Notes: generated by a model from the letters alone, not told the origin. Positions 20,303 to 33,644 are shown, counted from the stretch's first letter. The stretch is 64,000 nucleotides of DNA from Lampris incognitus (GCF_029633865.1 NC_079224.1:23616895-23680894), one strand, 5' to 3'. Program-made: numbers and translations.

Positions 20303-23300
20303 CTATACATGATTATCTTAGTTTAAGGCTTTTCAAACGTGATGACAGTAATATTGGTTAAAAAAGTATAGGTCACATGATTTCACAGTGAGTTCAGAAT
20401 TCATCTACATAATGCATTATGGGTAATTTTGGGTCAAGGAAACAAGAGGGACCCACATTTTACACATGTCTAAGGCGCACACGGTAATGTCATTCATTTG
20501 ATTCTTTGTTTTTTATGTACTTTTGGACGTGCTATTTTAAGGAGTAATTGTTTTTGAATGGTATTTCTGTTGGACACATGTTTATGTTTGCTATGTCTAT
20601 TTATTTAGAGTTTTCTGAGAAAGAAAATAAACGTTCAAAGACATCTGTATGAAGTGTGGGCTTTACTGGACTTGTGTAGCTACAATGAAAACGTACCGCC
20701 AACGTGGCCGAAGAGAAGAGAGGAAAAGAGAACGAATCGCGGGAGCAGTGTACGGTGTGGCCGGAGAAGAATTCCATCTTGCCGTTTCGCCGGGAGACGC
20801 GGGGGAACGGCCTCTGATACCGTCGGGTACAAGCAGAGAGGGTTGGCTTCTGTTCAAGACTGTCGGGATAAATCGCCGTGCAGTGCCGCGGTTTCGCCAA
20901 GAGAGGGCAGCGATTCCCAGCGTACAGCTCTGTACAGGCTTCAGCGTGTAGAAGAGTCGGATTCATCTCTTCGCTGGCGTCTCCGGACAGAAAACGGCGA
21001 GTCTGCATCATCCCAGGCGTCAGGTCTGACTGCTACCGCTAAACATAGGCTGTATTATGAACATTTGCAAAGTTGGAAAAAAAATTGTAAGAGTTGATTT
21101 ATTAACAGTGTAGCCTATTTTCAATTTTTCTTTACTGATGTTGCATTGTGAATGTTCTGTTGTGTGCTTTGAAAAATAATGTTTTGAGAGTTGAAATGCA
21201 AAACCAAGGTGATTTTGAGTAAATCGCTGCTACAGGTTACACTGGCCTACTTGATAAGGTCTACTTGCGTAAGTAGCTATATGGTTAGCCTACTTGGTTT
21301 AATCTCTCAACTATAGCACTACATAGCCTAGTTATAGAAGGTTTATTTGCATATTTTGCAGTACATTGTAATCAATCCAGCACATTACACAACATGTCTG
21401 CTCATAGTGAAAATTCACAAGGTGCTGAATTTAGGAAACAAATTGACTTCCTTCAATTGGAATCTACCAGATTAGGTGAACAGCTAAAAACTCAAACTGA
21501 AAGAAAGAGTGAGAGATTAGAGGCACTTATAGACGAGATTCATGCTGATGTAGACACACACCAAACAGCACAGAAGGAGCTTACTTCCATTACTTTAAAG
21601 AAAACCAGGAAATCTTCACGGGACAGGAAGTTAACCGAAGAAATGCTGGAGTTGAAGCAGCAAGAGGCTTCAAAAATGGAGAGTAAATTCAGCAAGCTGT
21701 ATGAAAAGTGGAAAGACAAAGTTAGAGCTACACATGCCAAACTGAAAGATGAGTGCTTTGAACTATATTTAGCCAACATGATGGATGCTGTTGAAGGGTT
21801 GCAGACAAAACTGAAACATGCGTATGAAAATATATGATCTGAATAGGTGCCTTCTACTGAGATTAGAAGACAGATTCTTGTGTCCCAGCAACAAAGAGGT
21901 TGATGAAGCTTATGAGTGTACGCATGAGTGAAGTAGGACTAGAGGAGTTTGATGCTGAAGCAGAAGCAGTGAGAATCGATAAGGTGCTAGACGTAGAGTA
22001 TGCCCAGTCCATATTCAGGACTAGAATCTTCAAACCTACTGTTCGTAGCTCCCCCTCAAGCCGTTCATCAGAACAAGAAAGTGTCACAGCAAAAAGGGCA
22101 GAATGTGCTGCAGAGTTTGCTGCAAAGAGGGCTGAAATTGAGATGGAGGATGCTATTGCCACACAAAAACAAGAGCTCAAGAGGCTAGAAAATCAGAGAG
22201 ATTTTCAAGTAATAGCTGCTAAGCTTAAGGCGTACTCTGAAGCTGACTCAAGTGAGAGATGTGATGAAAGTAGATCATCATACTATGAAATGGCCATCTC
22301 CCATCCAGTACCTAAGAAAGAGATTAAAAATGAACAAACAAACAATACTAACAAAGAAGCATCATTAGTACAAGCCCTACATGACACAATGGTTCTCACC
22401 AGACTTCCTACACCCGAACCCTCAATCTTCTCTGGGGACCTACTTAAATTCTTAGAGTGGAGCACAAGTTTCAAGGCACTGATCGAATGACGATGCACAA
22501 ATCCAGCTGACAGGTTTTTATACCTACAAAAATACAGGAAGCTTTTTCAGAAAGGATGATGATGCCTACAACCAAGCATGGGTGACAATGAACACCCGGT
22601 ATGGTCATCCCTTCGTAATCCAGCACGCGTTTAGGGAAAAGCTGAATAACTGGCCAAAGATTGGTTCGAGGGAGTCAGTTAAACTGAGACAGTTCAGTGA
22701 TTTTCTCACAGGTTGCAGCAATGCCATGCCACATGTAAAAGGGCTTCAAGTGTTAAATGACTGTGAAGAGAATCAAAAGATGCTTCAAAAACTCCCTGAT
22801 TGGGTGACCTCTCGCTGGAATTGTCATGTCACAAAGCAGTTGAAACAATCAGAGGAATACCCTAATTTCAAGGAGTTTGCAGACTTTATGGCACAAGAAG
22901 CAGAAATTGCATGCAATCCTGTAACATCCTTTCATGCCTTGAAGCCTACCAAAGAAAAGCCATCTGGAGATATAAAGCGCCCAAAGGCTAATGCATTCAT
23001 CGCAAATGTGAAAGCATCAGATAAATCAAGAACAGGGACAAAAACATATGGTGCTGTGGAGAACAGCTCAGGTGATTCTAATGCATCCATGAAAGTGAAC
23101 ACTTTATTTTCATCTTCAAACCCAGTTAATTGCATGTGCTGTGGAGAAAGCCACTCCATCCACAAATGGCAGAAGTTCGCAAATAAGCCTATGGAGGACA
23201 AGAAACAGTTCATATTTGACAATAACCTGTGCTTTGGCTGTCTTAAGATTGGACACAATTCAAAGGACTGTAAGAATAGAGCTACTTGTGGCATATGCAA

Positions 23301-24841
23301 GAAACGTCAAACAACACCACTTCACGAAGACCGTCCTGCAGACGAATCATCTTCTCATGCAAGCAGAAGAAAATGCATCTTCCCTTTCTTGCCATGTATA
23401 ACAAGGTGACGGTGGGAGCACATCCATGATAGTGCCTGTATGGATCTCCTCGACCGACACCACCACTGAAACAGAAACCTTAGTGTATGCCCTACTAGAC
23501 AGACAGAGTAGCAACACCTTTGTAGACCAGGAACTGTGTGAGCAGATGGAAGCTGCTTCGGACTTTACTGTGAACGTACCTGTTGCCAGTCACATGGGAG
23601 GAGTTTGGGAACGGCAGATTAGGACAGTAAGGAGTGTGCTGAGCTCAGTCCTCTCAGAGAGTGCTGGAAGATTAGATGATGCTTCGTTGAGAACATTTTT
23701 CTATGAAGCCATGTCAGTTGTAAATAGCCACCCACTCACCACTGACAGTATCAATGACCCCAAAAGCCTAGAGCCACTTACCCCAAACCATCTAGTTACC
23801 ATGAAGGCCTCAGTCCCGCTGCCTCCACCAGGAAGGTTTGTGGTGGAAGATCTGTATGCCAGAAAAAGGGGCGCAGAGTACAATACTTAACAGAGCAATG
23901 CTGGAGCAGATGGAGGAAGGAATATCTCACAAACATCACCCTCAGACAATGCTGGCAATCATCAAGAGGAAATGTGAAGACTGGAGATGTTGTCATTGTC
24001 AAAGAAAATGAGATCTCCCGCAATTAGTGGAAATTAGGTGTTGTACTTGATGTTTGCAAAGATGATGGTGGATTGGTGAGAAAAGCCACCATACAAATAG
24101 GAAATAGAAAGCTAGGGAAAGAAGGTCAATGCCCCAATCCATCCATTCTTGAACGTCCTATACATAAGTTGGTGGTACTTGTAGAAAACAGCCAAGTCTA
24201 GTTCCAATTGAACTAGACTCCAAACACTTCATACACTTTACACAACCGCACAATAGTACCTGTGTCTCCAATTAAGTAAGCAGAAAGGGTCGAGTTCATA
24301 TAGTGTGGTTTAACAAGAGATGAACAAGAGTTGTTATAAACAGTAGGTTGGTTCTGGAGATTGCTAAATTTAGTTAACAGTAATTTGGTGGGAGTGTAGC
24401 AGTCTCAGAAAGTGAGACACTTTTTTTGTTGTGATTTTTATTTTATGTTCTGTTAAAAAATATACATGATTATCTTAAAGGATTTTCAAACGTGATGACA
24501 ATAATATTGGTTAAAAAAGTATAGGTCACATGATTTCACAGTGAGTTCAGAGTTCATCTACATAATGCATTATGGGTAATTTTGGGTCAAGGAAACAAGG
24601 AGGACCCACATTCTAAGGCGCACACGGCAATGTTATTCATTTGATTCTTTGTTTTTTATCTACTTTTGGACGTGATATTTGATGGAGTAATTTTTTTATT
24701 GAATGGTATTTCTGTTGGACACATGTTTATGTTTGCCATGTCTTATTTATTTATAGTTTTCACGGTGTCATCTGAGAAAGAAAATAAACGGTCAAACACA
24801 TCTGTATGAAGCCTGGCCTTTATTGGACTTGTGTAGCTACA
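20303..24841 (+). mobile_element. BEL/Pao-type LTR retrotransposon, fossil
   Basis: Direct LTRs lie at 20303-20684 and 24395-24841 and share long runs (for example GGTCACATGATTTCACAGTG and TGAGAAAGAAAATAAACG), roughly 95% identical where they align. That makes it younger than the surrounding Gypsy element. Parts seen in order are a gag-like coiled-coil region (about 21394-22490), a gag zinc-knuckle region (CMCCGESH, CFGCLKIGHNSKDC; about 22582-23409), and an integrase C-terminal-like part of the BEL type (PLTPNHLVT; about 23580-23880). The purine tract TTGGTGGGAG precedes the 3' LTR. It is broken and carries only some of the family's parts. Confidence 0.75.
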
Positions 24842-25777
24842 CTCTGGTTTGAGGTTGTTGTGGGCTGCACTGGCTGTTGTGGAGATGTGTGAAGTGTGTT
24901 AGCAATTTTGATTAATCCCAGTTATCTGACTATCATAGCCAAGTAAACTGCCATTACTTCCTTGTAGCACATGAAATGTTGCATTTGTAAACGGTGACTT
25001 GGATTCCACCAATGAGGTGCATTTTCCAATGGCAGGCAGTGGGTTGCGTGAACCATAAGGGAAGATGGGAACTGTGCATTCGGTGAATGAGGGCTTATAT
25101 CTCAATCTTTGATAAGTTGTTTCATCAATAATATGCACAGTTGCCCCTGTATCAAGCATCACTTTTATATTGCAGTGACCAACATTTATCTTTGCATGTG
25201 GAAGATTTGCTTTTGATCGGGAAACTGTAAAGGTAAATCCGAAGACTCTGTCTGCATTACTTGTTGTTTGAGATGTGATGCCACTAGCGTGTACATCTGA
25301 TGCCGCCTTGTGGCCATTTAGAACGACAGCATTTTGTAAAATGTCCTTGTTTTCCACAAGCGTTGCATATTTTCCCCCGTGCCGGGCACGGTATTCCTTC
25401 ACAATGGGGAAAGATACCAGAGCAGTTGTAATATCTTTTCTTTACAGCTCTCCTCCTCATATCTACAGCCAGAACATCTTCCTTGGATTTCCTTGCTCTA
25501 CATTTTTTTGTGTTTGTTCCGTTCTCGATGCTTGAATCTCAGCAAGTGCCCATGGTTCTGCCGAGTGAGAGGAGCTCAGTCAACATAATCTGTAGTTTCT
25601 GTAGCGCTTGGCGCCGCAGTTTATTACATGTGCACGTCTGAATGATCATAGTTTTGATCTCTTTCAACATTAGGAAAGTCACAGGTTGCTGTTAATTGCC
25701 GCAGTCTTGTGTGATAGGAGTCAAGCGTTCCCCCTGCTAGTTGTTTAGCTTGTCTGAATTTAAGTCTCGTAGGCTAT

Positions 25778-25932
25778 TGTAGCGAATTCGGGGGGTAGTC
25801 CGGAAGACAGTCGTCACAGCCGGGTCGCGAACACGTGTCTCCCACTCCGCAAGCGACAACGTTAACCAGTCGACTAAAGGGTCAGACCCGTTAGTCAAGG
25901 ACCAGCGTGTCTACTTATCCATGCACGTAACA
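25778..25932 (-). mobile_element. Solo miniature LTR with tRNA-like body, fossil
   Basis: A 155-bp unit on the minus strand begins TGTTACGTGCATGGATAAGT and ends GAATTCGCTACA, the same LTR as at 20151-20302. It is inserted in the gag-like region of the Gypsy fossil. Box A-like TAGTCGACTGGTTAACG and box B-like TGTTCGCGACCC are present. A possible short duplication (CTAT/CTGT) flanks it, imperfectly. Confidence 0.6.
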
Positions 25933-26434
25933 CTGTCAATTTTATGGGAGAAGTACTCACCCAGTTTGTCTTTAGCGCATTTATAGTCCTTTGCTTCCTC
26001 GGTGTCGGTGAGCGTATCAACGATGTCCTGTACACCTTCTGTATCATCCTTTATATCTAGAGCAATTATGAAGTTTTCAAAACGCTTTAACCACTCCTTC
26101 CAACGGAAAGATGAGTTCTGATCTTCATCGATATCAAAAGCAGGGAACGACGATAATGCGGCAGCCATGTTTTTGGAAGAACATTTTTAATCCTCGTCGC
26201 CAGTGTTAAATTATTAAATCTAATTCCAAGGCAGCAATGTAATGTTTAAATTCCTTTATGAACTTATTCAGCTTTCATGCTTGGCAATCGTAACTCTAAA
26301 ACGACTCTACATTGCCGGGGTTTTCTTCTTCTTTCTTTCAACACACAACCACTTACAACAAAATGAACCAAGAGCGCCCCTCAACGAATCAAATAAAACA
26401 ACATCAAATTACAGCGCAAGAACAAACATGAAAT

Positions 26435-26668
26435 GTATGTGTCCTGGTCGCTGCACTAGCGCCTGCTCTGGTCGGTCGAAACACCTCACTGTCAGGTGAA
26501 AAGAAGCAGCTGGTGACTCCACATGTATCGGAGGAGGCATGTGGTAGTCTGCAGCCCTCCCCGGATCGGCAGAGGGGGTGGAGCAGTGACCGAGACGGCT
26601 CGGAAGAGCGGGGTAATTGGCCAAGTACAATTGGGGAGAAAAAATGGGGGGGAGCGTAAAAAAAAAAA
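26435..26668 (+). mobile_element. tRNA-headed SINE family B, 3' half
   Basis: Resumes the SINE begun at 18098 with GTATGTGTCCTGGTCGC and runs through CTCACTGTCAGGTGAAAAGA and GTAGTCTGCAGCCCTCCCCG to the tail CAATTGGGGAGAAAAAATGG and an A-rich end. GTAT is shared by both edges of the Gypsy insertion (18230-18233 and 26435-26438), which fits a 4-bp target-site duplication. Confidence 0.75.
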
Positions 26669-26814
26669 CTCCACTTCCATGTCTCCTCAACACCTCCATG
26701 CCTCCACATATATATCATCTGGACCAACCGCCTTTCCACTCTTCATAGCTGCCCTCGCTTCCTTCTTGCTAATCCACCACACTTCCTGATTCACTACCCC
26801 CACATCATCCAACC

Positions 26815-26944
<130 letters not shown>

Positions 26945-27208
26945 CTTCATTCATCAGCCTCTCAAAATACTCGTTCCACCTTCTCAGTACACTCTCCGCT
27001 TGTCAGTACATTTCCATCTCTATCATTGATCACCCTAACCTGCTGCACATCCTTCACAACTTGGTCCGTCTAGCCAATCGGTACAAGTCCTTTTCTCCTT
27101 CCCTTTCATACAACTCACTATACAACTTTTCCTTTGCCTTTGCCACCTCTCTCTTCGCTTTATGCTGCGTCTCCTTGTACTCCTGTCTACTTTCTTCATC
27201 TCTCTACC

Positions 27209-27500
27209 CCCCCCCCATTTTATCCAGCCAATTACCCCACTCTTCCGAGCCATCCCGGTCGCTGCTCCACCCCCTCTGCCGATCCAGGAAGGGCTGCAGA
27301 CTACAACATGCCTCCTCTGATACATGTGGAGTCACCAGCTGCTTCTTTTCACCTGACAGTGAGGAGTTTCGCCAGGGGGACGTAGCGCGCGGGAGGATCA
27401 CGCTATTCCCCCCAGTTCCCCCTCCCCCCCGAACAGGCGCCCTTACCGACCAGAGGAGGCGCTAGTGCAGCGACCAGGACACATACCCACATCCATTTCA
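27209..27500 (-). mobile_element. tRNA-headed SINE family B, 5'-truncated copy
   Basis: A reverse copy with the family landmarks CCAATTACCCCACTCTTCCG, CTTTTCACCTGACAGTGAGG and GACCAGGACACATACCCACA. The tRNA-like head is missing. It is inserted in the endonuclease part of the RTE-like LINE, a second family B copy in the same LINE besides the one split by the Gypsy element. The C-rich run before it is the tail end. Confidence 0.75.
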
Positions 27501-28110
27501 CAACCAACGTGTGGGGCATATGTGCTGATAACATTCACCTTCGATTTTCAGCTTCATACTCATCACTCTGCCGACACTCTCTTGACCTCCAACACGCGCT
27601 TGACATACTCTTCCTTCAGAATTACCCCTACCCCATTTCTCCTCCTATTTGCACTATGGTAGAAGAGTTTGAACCCTTCTCCGATGCTCTTGGCCTTACT
27701 CCCCCTCCACCTGGTCTCTTGCACACATAGCACATCCTACCTTTCGTCTCTCCATCATATCAGCCAGCTCTCTACCTTTACCAGTCATAGTGCCAACATT
27801 CCAAGTTCTAACTCTCACCTCCACACTCTTACACTCCCACTGCCTCTGCACATCCCTTCCCCTTCGCCTTCTCCTTCACTCAACAGTAGCATAGTTTTCA
27901 CGGGCACCCTGCTGGCCAACAGTACCGGTGGCGGTCATTGGTAACGCAAGCTTCGACCGATCCAGTATGGCAATCTGATTTATGAGCCGCATATTTGATT
28001 TGGCAAAGGTTCTACGCCGGATGCCTTTCCTGACGCAACCCTCCCCATTTATCCAATCTTGAGATCGGCACTAAGAATCCACTGGCTTGTGCATCCTCAG
28101 TGGCTGGGTT

Positions 28111-28743
28111 AACAATAGAACAACAATCAAAAAAGAAAAAACTAGACCTGCTGCAAGTATAAATGGGGTCCAAGCCCCCCGTGCAAGTTGCCCCTGGCAG
28201 CACAGAGTCAACGCAAGTTGGAACTGCATGCCCACGGGCCTCATGCAAGCTGCGAGCTGCGAGCAGCACAGAGAGGGGCTTAAAGAGGGTGTTTAAAGGT
28301 GTTGAGGAGTGAGGTTAAGCGGCTGCAGTATGAGTGTCATATTGTTTGTATTGGTACAAGGATAGGGTGAAAGTGCAGCAAAGTTTCACACAGTACACGT
28401 TTCAGTAATAAGGCCAATAGGTTTTGTGAATTGTCAGGTGTTTGAAAATGGAGCTGTCATTGTTTTTGGTTTTTTTAATTGGCTATCAAAAATGTGTAAA
28501 TGGCAAATAAAGTATTGGAAATGTGTAGAGCCCTAAAATCAAACATATAATGTAGATAGGTAAGTTCACATTATACTGACAAAAGTGATTTGACCTAAAA
28601 TTTATGGAAATAGATATTACGTGCAAAGTTCTATGCAGATTTACAACCTACTTGTATGCCTATCAGTAAGAGATCAAGACCTTGTAATTAACACCATTTT
28701 TATATCGTTGTTCCGAAAATTCTTCGTCCATATATCCAATTCT
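28111..28743. other. Non-genic stretch
   Basis: Nothing recognisable beyond a GCAAGCTGCGAGCTGCGAGC short repetition near 28240-28265. Confidence 0.4.
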
Positions 28744-28872
28744 GTGATGGCCCTGTGATGGCCTGGCGGAGTGTCTCCCCGCCTGCCGCCCAATGACTGC
28801 TGGGATAGGCTCCAGCATCCCCGCGACCCTGAGAGCAGGATAAGCGGTTTGGATAATGGAATGGATGGATTT
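28744..28872 (+). mobile_element. SINE family A, 3' tail fragment
   Basis: Only the last 130 bp are present: GATGGCCTGGCGG, TCCCCGCCTGCCGCCCAATG, CTGAGAGCAGGATAAGCGG and the GGATGGAT end. It is heavily 5'-truncated. Confidence 0.8.
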
Positions 28873-29586
28873 ACAACCTATGACTAGTTTGAAAATGTAG
28901 GTTTTGCATATTTCGCAGCTTTATGAAAAAGCGCTACCTAATGGCCGACTGGCGCCAAATTTTTTTGCACAGCGCCCCAGTGGGACATGAGAAACTACTG
29001 AGCCGAGTTTCGTGTTAATAGGACTGATTTTTTTTTTTTTACCTAATGGAGGCTGCAGGACATAATCGAAGACAACTTGAAGTTTGTTGACCTCTACTGG
29101 CCAAACGTCGACAAAGCGTTGCCTTACATTACAGGAATACAAAAGTTCATGTTTATTGTACTATTATGTTATTTTTAAACATTTATTCTTATACACTTGA
29201 ACTAAAACCCATGGGCTTCAGTTTTCCAGTGTGGAAGTGTAAAATTCTAACAGTGAAAAAAAAACTGTTTGTGAAATTGTTTCAGCTTTTTTTCTCACTT
29301 GGGCCAGATTGCCTCAATTGGAGCTGTGTTAAAGTCTTCGAGCTGACGTCAGAGGAACTGGTTTCCTTCAAACCTAAACCAAAAACCTTATTCTCATTGT
29401 CATTTGAGTAGTAGCTACCTCTGAGTTGGTCGGCTTTTTCGATGCCTAATCTTAAAATTAAATCTTTTAAGTCATTTTAATTTGCACCAGACTTTAGGTC
29501 CTCTCAACGAAAATCTCTCACCCTACAAATCTGTTTGTGTGAATGATTGCTGGGGGCGTAGGAGTCTGCATGGTGTGTGTGCCTGT
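28873..29586. other. Non-genic stretch
   Basis: AT-rich with T runs. The part 28920-29110 looks like an old repeat on the minus strand (CCAGTCGGCCATTAGGTAGC), but I cannot name it. No host exon is recognised. Confidence 0.4.
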
Positions 29587-29678
<92 letters not shown>

Positions 29679-29681
29679 AAG
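29587..29681 (+). repeat. (CT)n microsatellite
   Basis: About 45 CT dinucleotides with one TTTCT interruption at the right end. Confidence 0.96.
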
Positions 29682-29859
29682 TCCTGTTTTCAGGAATAGC
29701 ACTAATGTTGCTTGAAGGCACCGCGGTGATGGGGTGTATGAGACCTCTGTCTGCGCTGCATCCACTGTTCCCATTGCCCTCGCGCCCGGGCCTCTCTGGA
29801 GACTCTGGTCTGCCATTTGTTTTATCTTTTGTAAGTAAATAAATAAGGCATTTTTTAAA

Positions 29860-30545
29860 AATTTAAATATCACTTCAAAAACACAGTTACAAAGTGCTTT
29901 ACATTCAATACAGAAAATACGAATAAATACATAAAATAAATTGAGTGAATATAAAACATGGCATAGAGATTAACAGACAGAGCTAAGAATGAACCAAAAC
30001 AGAAGTCAGGGACGGGGATCTATAAAAAGGCTTGCCTTTCTTAGAAACCACTTAAAATAGTCCAAAGATAAAGCAAATCTAATGGATTGGGGAAGATTAT
30101 TCCAGAGGCTTGGGGCTAAAACTGCCAAGGCACAGTCATCTTTTGTTTTGCAGTTGGAGTGGGGGATGGATAAAATACCGAGGTTTGAGGATCGGTGTGG
30201 TCGGGAAGTGGAATGAGGAATGAGAAGCTCAGAAATATAACTGGGGGCAAGATCTTGCAGGGCTTTAAATGTAATCAATAAGATCTTATAGATTATTCTG
30301 AATTTTACGGGAAGCCAATGGAGGGATGCGAGAATAGGGGTAATATGGGACCTACAGCTAGTTCTAGTTAGTAGTCTAGCAGCTGCATTCTGAACCAACT
30401 GTAGACGATTTAAAGTAGCTTGGTTGAGGCCAGAATAGAGGGAGTTACAGTAATCTATACTGGAGAAAATGGAAGTGTGAAGTGATATTTCAATATCCTT
30501 AAAAGACAAACTATTTCTGATTTTTGCAATATTTCTTAGCTGAAT
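29860..30545 (-). mobile_element. L2-type LINE, 3' end
   Basis: An open frame of 167 residues (30006-30509) gives the L2 C-terminus: SSIDYCNSLYSGLNQATLNR, then LQLVQNAAARLLTRTS, then LHWLPVKFRIIYKILLITFK, then LWNNLPQSIR. This is the region after the RT palm. It is a 5'-truncated insertion whose 3' untranslated tail runs to about 29860. Confidence 0.85.
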
Positions 30546-30552
30546 CGGGGGT

Positions 30553-31066
30553 TAGGAACACTTTGCCATTTTTCTTCATGTACTTGCGTACATGAAATGA
30601 AGTGAAATATTGTTTCCCCCAGCCCACATCAGTGCAACACAAAGACAAAAACACATCCAAAAATTACAAGAACAATATATCCAAACTAAACAACAAGAAG
30701 AAATCACTGTCCAAGAGAACGAATGCCAACCAGGATGACTGTCGGAACTGCTGGTCTGCATGGGCTAGCAGTTAGCTTAGCCTGCTCCGCTTCAGTGTCC
30801 TGTCAGACCGCCCTCGGTGTTTTCTCTTTGGGCGCAGCTCTTGGCAGGGTTGTGGTCCTTGGGCCCACCGGACACAGCATACCAGGCTCCCCCAGCCAAT
30901 CCAACGCCAGTTCTCCCAGCCAGACACCCTCGACACACCTCCCCGCACTCCACAGATAACACTAAAAACAGTCAAGGCTAGGCGAAGCCGCTGCCAGACT
31001 GCCCTCGGTGTTATCGGAACTGCCGGTCTGCATGGGCTAGCAGTTAGCTTAACCTGCCCCACTGCT
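30553..31066 (-). repeat. Unclassified modular repeat, second locus
   Basis: Leader GGAACACTTTGCCATTTTTC at 30553, then one full unit from 30733 and the beginning of another from 31015, the same order as at 10735-11400. Shared words include GGGCTAGCAGTTAGCTTAGC and CCGCCCTCGGTGTT. It lies against the L2 3' end and may be part of a composite element. Confidence 0.6.
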
Positions 31067-31099
31067 TCCCCGCCTCATTGTCTCCCACACCCAGTGAGC

Positions 31100-31310
31100 A
31101 CCTTTTGCTCATCTGTTTATCCTGGAAGAGGGCTCCCTCCTCTGATGATTCTCCAGAGGTTTCGCCCATTTATTTCCTGAAAAGATTGTTTTCCTCATTC
31201 AAATTGAGGGTCAAAGGATAGAGTGTGTTGGCCATTGCCATTTACTGCATCTACCTGTTTTTTTACCGTGAGAATGTAAAGCCCTTTAACACGGTAACTG
31301 CAATTTACTT
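31100..31310 (+). repeat. Unclassified teleost-type interspersed repeat
   Basis: Phrases such as CTCCTCTGATGATTCTCC, GAGGGTCAAAGGATAGAG and GTAAAGCCCTTTAACACGG match a widespread fish repeat that I recall but cannot classify. No ORF. Confidence 0.4.
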
Positions 31311-31534
31311 ATAAACTTGACTAAGAAATAATAGCCCATTATTTGAAATATTTCAATACACTTTCTATTCTTTAGGTTGAAGTCAGACATTTCAATGTAT
31401 TCTATTTAAAATTATTTAATTTTTAGGTAAACTATTGTACTTTGCATGTCATCGTTTTAGCTTTGCTCTATCTCTGAATGTTGGCGCACAGAGTAGAAGT
31501 AACAGACAGGGGACAAATGAAAGGAAAAACCAAC

Positions 31535-32030
31535 ATAAAGTGTCTTAGTAAGGTGCTGGTCCACCATGAGCCTCCAGAACAGCTTCAATACTCCTTGTCA
31601 TAGATTCTACAAGTCTCTGAAATCTACTGGAGGAATGAACACCACTCTTCCAAAGGATATTAATTCCCTCATTTGGTGTTTTGATGATGGTGGTGGAGAG
31701 CACTGTCTAACATGCCAATCCAAAATCTCCCATAGGTGTTCAACGATGAAGGCCATATCATGATTTATGTCATTTTCATCCTCATCAAACCATTCAGTGG
31801 CCCCTCGTGTCCTGTGGATGGGGGCATTGTCATCCTGGAAGAGACCACTCCCCTCAGGATAGAAATGTTTCATCATAGGATGAAGGTGATCACTCAGAAT
31901 AACTTTGTATTGATTGGCAGTGACCCTTCCCTCTAAGGGGACAAGTGGACTCAAACCAAATGTCCCCCACAGCATAACAGGGCCTCTAGAGGCCAAGCAC
32001 TCACCTGTCACCTGTCTGTCTCCACAATAT
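31535..32030 (-). mobile_element. Tc1-like transposon remnant
   Basis: A 134-residue frame (31607-32011) has Tc1 C-terminal wording: MLWGTFGLSPLVPLEGRV, then FQDDNAPIHRTR (second catalytic D), then VEHLWEILD (E). The stretch between D and E is shortened (the SPDLNPI phrase is lost), and the N-terminal half and inverted repeats are missing. It is a different, older family than the 1,220-bp copies. Confidence 0.75.
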
Positions 32031-33250
32031 GATTATCATGGTGACTTTTTCATTGTTCTAATGAGTCCTTGAAAAAGATTGTTGCTTGAGCAGCAGATTT
32101 AAAATATGCCAGATGGTGGCGCTCTTTACTAAATCAACAGAGCCCATAGTGCGTTAAGGCTGATTTAAATCTGGCACTTGTGAACAGTTTTCTCCTTCTC
32201 ATTGCAAGCGTTACCTTTTGATAACCTGTACATCTTATAATTTCTACAGGGCACATCTTAGTGCAGGACCCACGGTTACAGGCCGTGCCGTAAACAAAGC
32301 AAGGCATCGTTTGATTTGTAGAGTTTGAATGAAAGGTGGGCACTGGTTTGGACTGAGCGCTCGTGCTTAAACCCTGTGGTTTTCTGTTTTCCACTTGTCT
32401 CTCTTCTGGCATGTTGGGGCAGGATGGGACTAGCAGCTAGGTTTCCTCCTGGACTCCATCTGTCGTTGTGTGTGACTTTGTCTTCCTTGGGGCAACACAT
32501 TTCTGCCCTCATAACATGTTACTAAACACACGGCTACCAGCAGATGTTGAACCGTGCCAGGTCGTATCCGTCATATCTGATCTCCCTGGTTGAAGAGTCA
32601 TGTTTTCTCACGGTATTTTCTCTTTACAGTTGTTACCTTCCAAGAGTGGGGTAATCCTCAGTGTTTATATAAATATGAATGGGTCTCTCGTTTGAAAATG
32701 TCGATTTTGTAAGACTTCCCAAACCCCAAATAGTGTTTTCCAAACAAGTCTAAATGACTTCGTTTCAAGAATTTTTTGATTGACATCCATTCATTCATTT
32801 ATAGACCCAGACAATTTTAATTTTTTTGTGCAATTTTGCCTGTCCCCATCACATCTTACAAATTCAACAAACTCCAGATGTAAACTTAAAAAATTGCCAT
32901 TTTATTTATATGTTATGATATCAAAGTATGTTAGCACACAAACACTTAAAACAAGAAAAAAAATAAAATAAAATAAACAATGGCGCAAACATGCCCAACT
33001 GTTGTATATTTACACGTCATTTTAAGATTAAAGACACCGACCGGTCATTACACAGTTAAACTTGTCCCAGATTTACGAACATATTCTACATGAAAAACAT
33101 TTATCCAACTGATGTTGAACGCAGAAACCCAGAGGTAACAGCTACCCAAAAACTGTCAAACCATGACAGTGACAACGGGTCCCAGTATAAAGCCAAAAAT
33201 CAGGTGACATATCAGTGCAATTTGTTAGATATTATTTGTCAGCTGGGGAC
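32031..33250. other. Non-genic stretch and probable 3' flank of the claudin gene
   Basis: No exon recognised. TTTATT (AATAAA on the minus strand) near 32900 could be the distal poly(A) signal of the claudin gene, which ends at 33645. ORFs here are short and unsupported. Confidence 0.4.
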
Positions 33251-33644
33251 TATTGTACATGCTTAACCCAAACACGTGGAATTTAACAAGCCTGGACACG
33301 TATTTTACCGAATCCTGTCCTCTGCACCTTTCACCAACCTCATCTGTATGGAATCTGCAGCCCTGCCCAGGTGGTCCTCCAAACCTCAAGCTTCATTCTT
33401 GGTTCGACATTACATGTCCCCATACAATGCATCACTTGACAAAAGTGAAAGTGTATATGAAGACAAACACAAAAAAACAAAATGCACAGAAAATGAACAT
33501 TGCAAATATACACATTGCAAAACAAATTAACATTTAAAAACAAAAAACAACCTCGGGGACATTATCAAAAACCACATCAGGATATGGCCTTTACAAAGGG
33601 ATGAATGGGATGTGTGTATGGTGAAGCCTGCTGGCACCCTGGTC

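Larger units (their letters stand above)
18234..26434 (-). mobile_element. Gypsy-type LTR retrotransposon, fossil, with nested insertions
   Basis: Two direct LTRs of about 230 bp lie at 18234-18462 and 26204-26434, roughly nine-tenths identical by eye, so it is not very young. Next to the 5' LTR on the minus strand is a primer-binding-site-like TGGCGACGAGGAT. Recognisable parts in order are a gag-like start (about 25930-26168), an aspartic-protease-like part with LDTGA (about 24900-25400), and an integrase core plus C-terminal part (about 18575-19510). It is broken, with multiple breaks. A BEL/Pao element and miniature LTR units have inserted into it, and it in turn sits in a SINE. Confidence 0.8.
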
